Assembly (NCBI GenBank): GCA_964537035.1
Contig: CAZIAK010000071.1
Span: 1-16,968, forward strand
Reading direction: 5' to 3'
Length of the DNA stretch: 16,968 bases
Source of the DNA: CAZIAK01 sp964537035
Lineage (GTDB): Bacteria; Planctomycetota; B15-G4
Part shown: positions 1 to 7,605 of the stretch, piece after piece
How positions within the stretch are numbered: position 1 is the first letter of the stretch
Layout of the letters: the number at the start of each line of letters is the position of its first letter
The notes under the pieces: model-generated
Told to the model about the DNA's origin: nothing
The model's input: the letters and a program-made list of their open reading frames with translations, nothing else
Database searches by the model: none
Program-made: the position numbers and the translations under genes

Positions 1-381
1 CACGCGCTCACCCCCGAAGAGTCACGGGTCATTCGGGACAAGGGCACCGAGCCACCCAACGTGGGCGAGTTCACCGACACCGAGACCACCGGGACGTACA
101 TCTGCAGGCAGTGCAACGCAGCCCTGTACCGCTCCACGGACAAGTTTCACAGCGGCTGCGGGTGGCCCAGCTTCGACGACGAGATCGCGGGCGCGGTGCA
201 GCGCAACGTCGACGCGGACGGTCGGCGCACCGAGATCGTCTGCAAGAGCTGTGACGGACACCTGGGCCACGTCTTCAACGGCGAGGGGCTCACGGACAAG
301 AACACCCGCCACTGCGTGAACAGCATCTCGTTGCGACTCGTGCCCGCAGGCGAAGAGCTGCCGCCACCGCTCTCGGCCTGA
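1..381 (+). CDS. msrB: Peptide-methionine (R)-S-oxide reductase MsrB, 5'-truncated by the window edge
   Basis: MsrB reduces the R epimer of methionine sulfoxide in proteins, repairing oxidative damage, usually with thioredoxin as reductant. The frame is open from the first base, and its opening residues (LTPEE..VIRDKGTE) already match the family N-terminus, so only a short part (or an N-terminal fusion partner) is missing upstream. The GTG at 61 lies inside the domain and is not the start. 126 residues are visible. Two CxxC pairs (residues 35/38 and 81/84 of the visible part) are the structural zinc site, SGCGWPSF lies at 51-58, HLGHVF at 87-92, and the catalytic Cys is residue 105 in RHCVNS. 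The C-terminus is short and Pro-rich. It converges on the UvrA-like gene, with 37 bp between the stop codons. Family assignment is very secure; upstream context is unknown. Confidence 0.97.
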   Translation, partial: HALTPEESRVIRDKGTEPPNVGEFTDTETTGTYICRQCNAALYRSTDKFHSGCGWPSFDDEIAGAVQRNVDADGRRTEIVCKSCDGHLGHVFNGEGLTDKNTRHCVNSISLRLVPAGEELPPPLSA

Positions 382-390
382 GCGCTCAGT

Positions 391-425
391 GCGCTGGGAG
401 CGGGGCCAGACCCTGCTCTCAGCGC
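391..425. terminator. 15-pair hairpin between convergent msrB and the UvrA-like gene
   Basis: Bases 391-405 pair with 411-425 around a 5-nt loop (406-410). On the plus strand this gives 13 Watson-Crick and 2 G-T pairs. It lies just after the msrB stop and overlaps the last codons and the stop (419-421) of the minus-strand gene. Position and symmetry suit a bidirectional transcription end. There is no clear T-tract on either side, so a classic intrinsic terminator is not proven; on the minus strand the two G-T pairs become A-C mismatches. Confidence 0.6.
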
Positions 426-3400
426 TCTCTCAGGCTGCCCGGCGAGCTGCCCACCAGGCGACCACCCGCCGCGCCGCTCCCCGGCCCCAACTCGATCTCG
501 CAGTCTGCGGCGGCGATCAACGAGCTGCGGTGCTCTGCGGCCACGATCAGATCGCCCCGTGCGGTGAGCCGGCGGAAGACCTGCACGAGCCGCACCAGAT
601 CTGACTCGTGCAGACCGGTGGCCGGCTCGTCGAGCAGGTAGAGCGTGGGTGACAGCGCACCCGCCAGACCTGCCGCCAGGGAGACCCGCTGACGTTCGCC
701 CGCGGACAGCTCGCTGAATCTGCGGCCCAGGCTCAGGTAGCCGAGCCCTACATCCACCAGCGCTGCCAAGCCTGCGCTCAGCTTGCCCTCGGGCGACAGG
801 CGCTGCAGCCGTGCCAACGGCTGATCCAGGAAGCCCACCACGTTCAGCTCTCGCCAGTGCACGGCCAGCACCTCGCGGCGGTAGCGTCCCCCGCCGCAGC
901 TCGGGCAGGGCAGGGCCAGGTCCGCCTGGAAGTCCATGGCCACCGTCTCGCGACCGCTGCCCTTGCAGGCTTCGCAACGACCGGAGGGACTCAGGAACGA
1001 GAACGCCGCCTTCTTGAGCCCGCCGCCCTGGCCGTGGAACAGGGTCTGCATGGGCGCCATCAGGCCCATGGCACTGAGCACGGTGTGGGCAGCGCTCGGT
1101 CGACGAGAGCTTTGCACATCGCGGAAGATCGACAGGGGCCAGTCGCTCTGACGCTCGCCACCCTCGAACCGCCCCATCGCCGTGCACTGCACCGGCCCCC
1201 CCGCCCGAGCCGAAGCCTCCAGGACATCGAAGATCAGACTGCTCTTGCCGCTGCCGGACACGCCGGTCACGCAGACGAAACCCGAGCAGGGCAGCTCCAC
1301 GTCGATGTCACGGAGGTTGTGGGCCCGGGCCCCGCTGATCAACAGCCGCTGGACACTGTCGGCCGAGGGACGGCCGCCCTCGCCCAGCGCCGCAGCCTCG
1401 CGCAAGGCCAGCGCCGTGGGACCCTTCCCCGCCAACACCAGCGCGGGCGGGCCCACCTCCACGACCTGGCCGCCAAGGGCTCCGGGCCCGGGCCCCAGCT
1501 CGACCAGGTGGTCGGCCCCGCGCAACACCTCGGGGCGGTGGGAGACCACCACCACCGTATTGCCGTCGTCTACGAGTTGGCGCAGTCGATCGAGCAGGGC
1601 CGCCACGTCCCTGGCGTGCAGGCCCGTTCCCGGTTCGTCGAGCACCAGGGTCACACCGGTCAGTCCCGCGCGGATCACGCTGGCCAGGCGGGTGCGCTGC
1701 AGCTCGCCGTCAGAGAGGGTGCGGCTCTTGCGACCCAGGCTCAGGTGCCCCAGCCCCAGGGCGATCAGGTCGTCGAGGCGGGCGGCGAGCTCTGGCAGCA
1801 GGGCGTCGATGACGGAGCCCGCCGAGCCCTGGTCACGAGCTCGGTGCAAGCTGGGGAGCACCTCGGGCAGGGGCAGGGACAGCAGCTCATGGAGGGACAG
1901 GCTGCCCGCGGGGTCGCCCACCACCACCCGCGCCAGCTCGTCCCGCAGACCACAGCCAGCGCATGAGGCGCAGGGCACGTCGACCAGAGGCGCTCGCCAC
2001 TCCTGGGCGGCCTTGCTCCCTGCTCGACGTCGCGCCTCCCGCTCGACGAGATGCAGGAAACCTTCCCAGGGTCCTTCGAAGGTGTGCTCGCCTGATCGTT
2101 GCCCGCGGCGGAACTCCCAGCGCACGGAGAAGAGCTGCTCGCCCGCGCCGTTCAGGGCCACCCGCTGCACCTCCGCTGGCAACGCGCTCCAGGGCTGATT
2201 CAGATCGACGTGAGGGCCCACGGCGGCTTGCAAAGTGGCCAGGTACTGCCCGCCGGCTTCGGAGAAGAACTTGCCCGGACGCGTGCCCGCCAGGGCGCCC
2301 AGCGCGAGCGAGAGTTCGGGTGCGGTCACCAGCAGTGCGGGATCACAGCGCGCCACCACGCCCTGGCCTGAGCAGTCCGGACAGGCACCGAGTGACTGGT
2401 CCGTGCTGAAGTGCGCGGCGCTGAAACCGCAAGGCGCACCGTCCAAGGTGCCGGCCCGGGACCAGAGCAGACGCAGCAGCGGTCCGATCTCACTCTGGGT
2501 GGCCACGGTCGAACGAGCACCCGCGCGAGCCTGGCCTGGGCGCAGACTCAACGTGGGTGAGAGGCCCTGCGCAGCCATGAGCTCGGGCCGGGGCATGCGC
2601 CGCATGAAGCGCCGCACCTGAAACGGAAGACTCTCCGAGGTGCGGCGCCAGGCCTCCGCGGCCAGGGTCCCGTAGGCCAGCGAACTCTTGCCACAACCCG
2701 ACACACCGGCAATCACCGTGAGCTGCTGGTGGGGAATGGACACGTCGATCCCGGCCAGGTTGTTCGTGGTCACACCGCGCAGGCTGATCTCGCCAGGCAA
2801 GCTCGCCGGTGGACGGGAGGATCGGTTCGATGAGAGCGGCGCCAGATCGAGTGTCTCTGCTGGCTGCGCCCTGCCGTCCCACACCTCGGTCACACCATCC
2901 GCCGCGGCCCAAACGTGCCGATGATGGGAGATGGCCACCACCGTGTGCCCGCCCTCGATGAGCGCATCAATCGCCACCAGCAGTCGCTGCACATCGCTGG
3001 GATGCAGCCCCCGGTCGGGCTCGTCGAGCAACACGAACGACGGCTCGGCGCTGGAGCTGCCCAGCAACGTCGCCAGCTTCACCCGCTGCCCCTCGCCGCG
3101 ACTGAGCTTGTGGGACGCATGGCCCAGGCAGAGGTAGCCCAGCCCCAGGTCGCTCATGGCCTGGCACATCTGTCGCAAGGGCGGGTCGTCGCGGAAGAAC
3201 TCGAGCGCCTCGTCCACGGTCATGGCCAGGACGTCCGCGATGTGAACGCCACGGTGCAGCACCGCCAAGGTCTCGGGCCCGTAGCGTCCACCGCCGCAGG
3301 CGCTGCACTGGAGCTCAAGGTCTTCGAGCAGATGCAGGCCCACTCGCCGGGAGCCCAACCCGGCGCACGCGGGACAACGGCCCTCCTTGTTGTTGTAGGA

Positions 3401-5185
3401 GAAGCGCCCCGGACCGAAGCCCAGCTCCTTCGCTCGCGGTTCTGCGGCGAACCGCTTGCGCACCAGGTCAAAGAGACCCGACCAGGTGGCCGGCGTGCTG
3501 CGGGGAGTGCGGCCGATGGGCCGGGCATCCACAGCGTGCACGCCCCCCGGAGGCGCTCCTTCCAACGTGCGAAAGTGGCCGCCAGGAGCGCCTAGCAGCG
3601 CAGGCAGCAGCGTGCCGAAGAGCAGCGAACTCTTGCCCGCCCCGGAGGGCCCCATGAGCACGTGAAACGTCCCCAGACCCAGGACGAGATCGGCCTCGCG
3701 CAGGTTGTGCAAGGTGGCACCGCGCAGAGCCAGCTCACGGCGCCCCTGGCGGGGGTTCAGCTTGCGCGAAGGCGGCTCACCGAGTGGGCTGGTCGGTCCA
3801 CCGCCTGACCCTGCACCGGCCATGGGGAGGTTCTCGATCACCTGGCCACCCTGCGACCCCGCACCCGGGCCCAGGCGCAGCAAGTGATCGGCGCGCCTGA
3901 CCATGTCCGGATCGTGCTCGACCACCAGCAGCGTGTTGCCCAGGGCGCGCAGCTCATCGAGCACGGCGGCCATGCCCTCCTGCCCGCTGGGATGCAGCCC
4001 CAAGGTGGGTTCGTCCAGGGCGATGAGCTGACGACCTAGACCGGCGGTGAGTTGTGCGGCCAGTCGCAAACGCTGGGCCTCACCGCCCGAGAGGGACGGG
4101 CTGGTACGGTCGAGGCTGAGGTGGCCGAGGCCCAGCTGCTCCATGCGCAGCAGACGTTGTTCCAGACCGGGTCGCAGGGCTTTGAGCACTGCAGAATCCG
4201 GCAGCGCGTTCAGGGCCTGGCGCAGCGCCCCGGACGGCTGGGCGAGCAGTCCGGGCAGGGTCCAGTCACCGAGGCGCGCCTCACGGCCCGGGCGCGCAAG
4301 CCGGGAGCCAGCGCACGTCGGGCAGGGCACGGAGCGCACGAAGCGCAAGATATTGGGGTTGCGGTTGCGCTTGAGCGTCTCCTCGATGACAGGGATCAGC
4401 CCGGGGTAGTAGCCCTCTTCTCGCGGCCGGGCGGTGATGCCCTCCCAGCGCATGCGCGACTCGATGCTGTGCTTTCCGAACGGCACCTTGAGCGCTTTGG
4501 TGCCGAAGAAGATCACGCGCTGCTGTGCATCGCTCAGCTCTTGCCACGGCGTGTCGACGTTGAAGCCGTGCGCCTTGCAGATGTGGTCCAGCACATCGAC
4601 CGTCACCTGGCTGTAGACCGTGTAACCGTTCTTCAAGGTAGGGCGGAGCGCGCCGCCGCGAATCGTCTGTGTGGGGTCGGCCACCAGCAGCTCGGGGTCC
4701 ACCCGATCGGCGATGCCCACGCCCTGGCAGGCCTCGCATGCTCCCTGGGGCGTGTTGAAGCTGAAGTGACTGCGCTGCAACGCCACGCCGCCCGGGTCGA
4801 TCGCCTGGCGCGCGTAGAGCAGGCGCAAGATGTCCAGCCCGCCGCTGAGCGTGCCCACCGTGGAGCGCACGCTGTCGGTGGCCGTGTGCTGACCCACGGC
4901 GATGGCGGCGGGCAGGCCGCAGACCTCGTCCACGTCTGCCCAGCCCAGCTTGCCGTAGAAGTGCCGGGCCCGGGCGGAGAGCGAGCCCAGGAAGCGCCGC
5001 TGCCCCTCGCGCACGACGGTGTCGAAGACGAGCGAGGTCTTGCCCGAGCCCGAGGGCCCCACCACCGCGATCCAGTGGCCCAAGGGCAGGCGCACGTCCA
5101 CGCCTCGCAGGTTGTGCTCGCGGGCCCCGCGAACGGTCAAGAAACCCTGCCCATCGGTCGTCTGGGGTCGATCCTGAGGCTCCAT
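419..5185 (-). CDS. uvrA: Tandem (four-ABC) UvrA-like ATPase, class II type without UvrB-binding domain
   Basis: UvrA is the damage-sensing ABC ATPase of nucleotide excision repair; class II UvrA and DrrC-type relatives lack the UvrB-binding domain and some protect against DNA-binding drugs. This 1588-residue protein is about twice a class II UvrA and holds two complete copies (roughly 1-790 and 797-1588). Walker A motifs start at 43, 512, 827 and 1308; Walker B Asp-Glu pairs are at 391/392, 721/722, 1183/1184 and 1519/1520; switch His residues at 424, 754, 1216 and 1552. The signatures are LSGGE (365), LSRGE (694), LSDGE (1157) and LSAGE (1493), so only the first is canonical. Zinc-module Cys pairs lie at 150/153 with 288/291, 604/607 with 627/630, 935/938 with 1072/1075, and 1404/1407 with 1427/1430. 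Only about 90 residues separate the first Walker A from the FSFN motif, too few for the UvrB-binding domain. No good Shine-Dalgarno precedes the ATG. A direct role in canonical repair is uncertain; a drug or damage-protection role is inference. Confidence 0.93.
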   Translation of the reverse strand: MEPQDRPQTTDGQGFLTVRGAREHNLRGVDVRLPLGHWIAVVGPSGSGKTSLVFDTVVREGQRRFLGSLSARARHFYGKLGWADVDEVCGLPAAIAVGQHTATDSVRSTVGTLSGGLDILRLLYARQAIDPGGVALQRSHFSFNTPQGACEACQGVGIADRVDPELLVADPTQTIRGGALRPTLKNGYTVYSQVTVDVLDHICKAHGFNVDTPWQELSDAQQRVIFFGTKALKVPFGKHSIESRMRWEGITARPREEGYYPGLIPVIEETLKRNRNPNILRFVRSVPCPTCAGSRLARPGREARLGDWTLPGLLAQPSGALRQALNALPDSAVLKALRPGLEQRLLRMEQLGLGHLSLDRTSPSLSGGEAQRLRLAAQLTAGLGRQLIALDEPTLGLHPSGQEGMAAVLDELRALGNTLLVVEHDPDMVRRADHLLRLGPGAGSQGGQVIENLPMAGAGSGGGPTSPLGEPPSRKLNPRQGRRELALRGATLHNLREADLVLGLGTFHVLMGPSGAGKSSLLFGTLLPALLGAPGGHFRTLEGAPPGGVHAVDARPIGRTPRSTPATWSGLFDLVRKRFAAEPRAKELGFGPGRFSYNNKEGRCPACAGLGSRRVGLHLLEDLELQCSACGGGRYGPETLAVLHRGVHIADVLAMTVDEALEFFRDDPPLRQMCQAMSDLGLGYLCLGHASHKLSRGEGQRVKLATLLGSSSAEPSFVLLDEPDRGLHPSDVQRLLVAIDALIEGGHTVVAISHHRHVWAAADGVTEVWDGRAQPAETLDLAPLSSNRSSRPPASLPGEISLRGVTTNNLAGIDVSIPHQQLTVIAGVSGCGKSSLAYGTLAAEAWRRTSESLPFQVRRFMRRMPRPELMAAQGLSPTLSLRPGQARAGARSTVATQSEIGPLLRLLWSRAGTLDGAPCGFSAAHFSTDQSLGACPDCSGQGVVARCDPALLVTAPELSLALGALAGTRPGKFFSEAGGQYLATLQAAVGPHVDLNQPWSALPAEVQRVALNGAGEQLFSVRWEFRRGQRSGEHTFEGPWEGFLHLVEREARRRAGSKAAQEWRAPLVDVPCASCAGCGLRDELARVVVGDPAGSLSLHELLSLPLPEVLPSLHRARDQGSAGSVIDALLPELAARLDDLIALGLGHLSLGRKSRTLSDGELQRTRLASVIRAGLTGVTLVLDEPGTGLHARDVAALLDRLRQLVDDGNTVVVVSHRPEVLRGADHLVELGPGPGALGGQVVEVGPPALVLAGKGPTALALREAAALGEGGRPSADSVQRLLISGARAHNLRDIDVELPCSGFVCVTGVSGSGKSSLIFDVLEASARAGGPVQCTAMGRFEGGERQSDWPLSIFRDVQSSRRPSAAHTVLSAMGLMAPMQTLFHGQGGGLKKAAFSFLSPSGRCEACKGSGRETVAMDFQADLALPCPSCGGGRYRREVLAVHWRELNVVGFLDQPLARLQRLSPEGKLSAGLAALVDVGLGYLSLGRRFSELSAGERQRVSLAAGLAGALSPTLYLLDEPATGLHESDLVRLVQVFRRLTARGDLIVAAEHRSSLIAAADCEIELGPGSGAAGGRLVGSSPGSLRER

Positions 5186-5212
5186 CGCCGGAAGGATATC
5201 AGCTCAGGATCG
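5169..5212 (-). promoter_or_regulatory. 10-bp perfect inverted repeat enclosing the UvrA-like start codon
   Basis: Bases 5169-5178 (cgatcctgag) are the exact reverse complement of 5203-5212 (ctcaggatcg), with a 24-nt spacer. In the minus-strand mRNA the stem would place the ATG (5185-5183) in the loop. A third copy of the core, tcaggatcg, lies at 5278-5286 on the upstream side of the divergent receptor gene. It could be a two-site operator for a DNA-binding regulator or an mRNA hairpin controlling translation; the sequence alone does not decide. The absence of an obvious ribosome-binding site in the loop leaves the translational model open. Confidence 0.45.
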
Positions 5213-5347
5213 GGCACCCAGCGCCCCTTCGCCCACACCTGGGTCCTTTTGCTGATTGCCAGGTCAGATTATCTCCGTCAGGATCGCGACCGTGGCCCGT
5301 TGGACTCTCCGTGAGCCGTGGTAGCTCCCAGAAGAGTGTCCCAAGCC

Positions 5348-7582
5348 ATGTCCAAGGGCCGCCTGCACATGAACGTCCCCCTCCGCTACACAGCCATCCT
5401 CCTCGCGCTGTTTTCGCTCGCATCCCCACTCGCCGGGCAGCAGGATCCCGCCCCGCCGGCCTCCGACCCACCAGCGGTGGAGGACCAGGGCGCGCCCCAG
5501 CACGACGCCCCGGTTCACGGGGCTGACGAGGTGCTGGTCACGGCTCGCCGCATCGAAGAAGACGCCCTCCATGTCCCCCGGTCGCTGACCACCGTCGACG
5601 CCCTGCGGTTGGCGCAGCGAGCGAGCTTCTCCGTGCTCGACAGTCTCGACGACACCATCGGCGTGTGGGTCGAGAAGCGCACCACCACCACCAGCGATCC
5701 GGTCATCCGGGGGCTCTCGGGAGGCAACATCCTGGCCTTGATCGACGGCAACAGCCTGTCGTCGTTCTGGGGAGAAGGCGGCTTCGCCGGAGACGACATG
5801 TACGGCAAGGTCGACGCCGACACCATCGAGCGCATCGAAGTGCTGCGCGGCCCGGCATCCGTGCTCTACGGCAGCAACGCCCTGGGCGGCGTGATCAACT
5901 TCATCACCCGCTCGTCCCCCATCGACTACACATCGGGGCCCCACGAAGCGGGCGCTCGGCTCAAGGTCACCGCCGGTACCGCAGCGCAGGACATCCGCGT
6001 GCGCACCGAGACCTACGGCGCCACGGGTGAGTTCAAGTACCTGGTGGGAGCCTCCTATCGAGACGTGGGCGATCTGCGCGCGGGAGGAGACGTCGGCCGT
6101 CAGCGCCCCACCAGCGGTCGCGATCGCAACGTGGACGCCCGCTTCGACTGGCTCTCCGCGGACTCCACGGAGATGACCTTCACCGTGCAGGATGTGAAGC
6201 GCGATCACCTCCATCGCTTCTATCGTCCCACCCAAGACAACAGCAACGACCGCACCGCCTTCGCCTTCACCAGCACGACCTACGAGCCCACCAGCTACTG
6301 GAGCGAAGCCCAGTTCAAACTCTACCACCAGGACAAGAAGGACGAACGAAGGTTCTTTACCAGCGGCAATGAGGGCGTTGCCCGCTGGCAGACCACGTCG
6401 GCAGACCTGCAGTTCACTCACGCCACCTCGTCGGAGCACACGCTCATCTACGGCGTCGGGCTCCATCGCGACGAAGGCGAGAGCCCGGACGACGAACAGT
6501 TCACCATCACCCAGCCCAGCGGCAACGTCTTCAAGGCCTCCCCCGACTCGACCTGGGACAACGGCGGCGTGTTCGCCTACGACACCCTGCGCCTGGACGA
6601 CCGCTGGAGCGTGACCGGGGGCCTGCGCTACGACCACTTCCGCTTCGACTCCAGGCCCGACGCGGCCTACGCCAACAACCCGCAGATCCCCTTCCCCGCC
6701 GTGGACAAGTTCACCGACCGGCGAGGCGCGTTCACCGGTGGCCTGGGCCTCTCAGTGGAGCTGAGCGAAGAGCGCCTGCTGTTCGCCGACTACTCCCGAG
6801 GCTTCCGCCAGTTCGCGCCGAACTTCGGTCTCAAGCAGCTCGGCTTCGGCGTGGTGGCACCCAACGACCTGCTCGACCCGGTGACCGCCGACAACTTCGA
6901 GGTGGGGACGAAGTGGCGCAACGAAGAGAGCGAAGGCGCCGTGGCCGTGTACTACACGCGCTTCAAGAACTTCCAGAACATCGTCCCCGGCACCTACCTT
7001 GGCGCGCCCTTCTTCGACATCGAAGGGGATGGCATCGAAGCGGACGACGCGGTGTTCGTGACCAAGGGCAACGGCAAGGCCTACGTCATGGGCATCGAGG
7101 CCGAGACCTCCGTGCAGCTGGCCAGCCTGGCCCCTGGGAGCTGCGGCCCCGAGTGGAGCGTGGGTTGGGGCTTCATGTGGAACACAGGCAAGGACCGCAC
7201 CAATGAAGAGCCGCTCCGTCACACCCATCCACCGCGCATGTTGCTCTCCCTGCGCTGGGACGACGTCGACGAGGAACGCAACGGCTGGTGGGAGCTGAGC
7301 GCAGACTTCGTGCGCCACTTCACCAAGGTGCCCACATCGCGCCAGGCCAGCGACCCCACCTATCGGCAGGACCCGCAAGACCCCACCAGCGGCCCCCTGC
7401 GCAGTGACGGCGGCCTGCCCGGCTACAGCGTTTTCGATCTGCGGGGCGGCTTCGATCTGTCACCCCAGACCACGGTGAGCCTGGCCCTGGAGAACGTCTT
7501 CGACAAGAAATACCGCACCGCCCACAGCCGCGTCGACGCCTCTGGCATCAACTTCCAGATGGCCGTCGACATGCGCTTCTAG
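5348..7582 (+). CDS. TonB-dependent outer-membrane receptor, substrate unknown
   Basis: A 744-residue outer-membrane beta-barrel that imports a scarce ligand using energy from TonB. From the ATG at 5348 there is a signal peptide (hydrophobic run about residues 14-29, cleavage near PLAG/QQ), a Pro-rich spacer, a TonB box DEVLVTARR at 60-68, then a plug domain to about 190 with VIRGLSGG, LIDG and the RIEVLRGPASVLYGSNALGG signature, and a barrel to a terminal Phe (VDMRF). The end region has the usual LENVFDKKY motif. An in-frame GTG at 5318 is possible, but 5348 is preceded by AGAAGAG at about 11 nt; ATG 5369 is a second candidate. tonB begins 23 bp after the stop, so the receptor is probably co-transcribed with its energising complex. 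Plug and barrel resemble the siderophore/cobalamin/heme class, but no residue set identifies the substrate. No Fur box or cobalamin riboswitch was seen upstream. Confidence 0.95.
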   Translation: MSKGRLHMNVPLRYTAILLALFSLASPLAGQQDPAPPASDPPAVEDQGAPQHDAPVHGADEVLVTARRIEEDALHVPRSLTTVDALRLAQRASFSVLDSLDDTIGVWVEKRTTTTSDPVIRGLSGGNILALIDGNSLSSFWGEGGFAGDDMYGKVDADTIERIEVLRGPASVLYGSNALGGVINFITRSSPIDYTSGPHEAGARLKVTAGTAAQDIRVRTETYGATGEFKYLVGASYRDVGDLRAGGDVGRQRPTSGRDRNVDARFDWLSADSTEMTFTVQDVKRDHLHRFYRPTQDNSNDRTAFAFTSTTYEPTSYWSEAQFKLYHQDKKDERRFFTSGNEGVARWQTTSADLQFTHATSSEHTLIYGVGLHRDEGESPDDEQFTITQPSGNVFKASPDSTWDNGGVFAYDTLRLDDRWSVTGGLRYDHFRFDSRPDAAYANNPQIPFPAVDKFTDRRGAFTGGLGLSVELSEERLLFADYSRGFRQFAPNFGLKQLGFGVVAPNDLLDPVTADNFEVGTKWRNEESEGAVAVYYTRFKNFQNIVPGTYLGAPFFDIEGDGIEADDAVFVTKGNGKAYVMGIEAETSVQLASLAPGSCGPEWSVGWGFMWNTGKDRTNEEPLRHTHPPRMLLSLRWDDVDEERNGWWELSADFVRHFTKVPTSRQASDPTYRQDPQDPTSGPLRSDGGLPGYSVFDLRGGFDLSPQTTVSLALENVFDKKYRTAHSRVDASGINFQMAVDMRF

Positions 7583-7605
7583 AAGAGCCGCGAGTAGAGG
7601 ATGAG

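Noticed and set aside
857..2198. Long plus-strand open frames opposite the UvrA-like gene
   Set aside because: Arg/Ser/Pro-rich composition with no domain motif; they are antisense shadows of a clearly coding high-GC gene.
5216..5250. acccag/ctgggt stem followed by TTTT, resembling a plus-strand terminator
   Set aside because: Only 6 pairs with a 17-nt loop, and no plus-strand gene ends upstream of it.
5249..5284. Promoter, Fur box or cobalamin riboswitch upstream of the receptor
   Set aside because: TTGCCA and TTGCTG have no matching -10 at proper spacing, and no Fur palindrome or B12-box sequence is present.
4052..5314. 420-codon plus-strand open frame opposite the 5' part of the UvrA-like gene
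   Set aside because: No recognisable motif, and the minus strand encodes intact Walker A and zinc modules over the same bases.
5318..5347. GTG at 5318 as the receptor start
   Set aside because: It would add ten residues before an already complete signal peptide and has no better ribosome-binding site than ATG 5348.
5264..6637. 457-codon minus-strand open frame opposite the receptor gene
   Set aside because: The plus strand carries the TonB box and plug signature here; the antisense frame has no family features.
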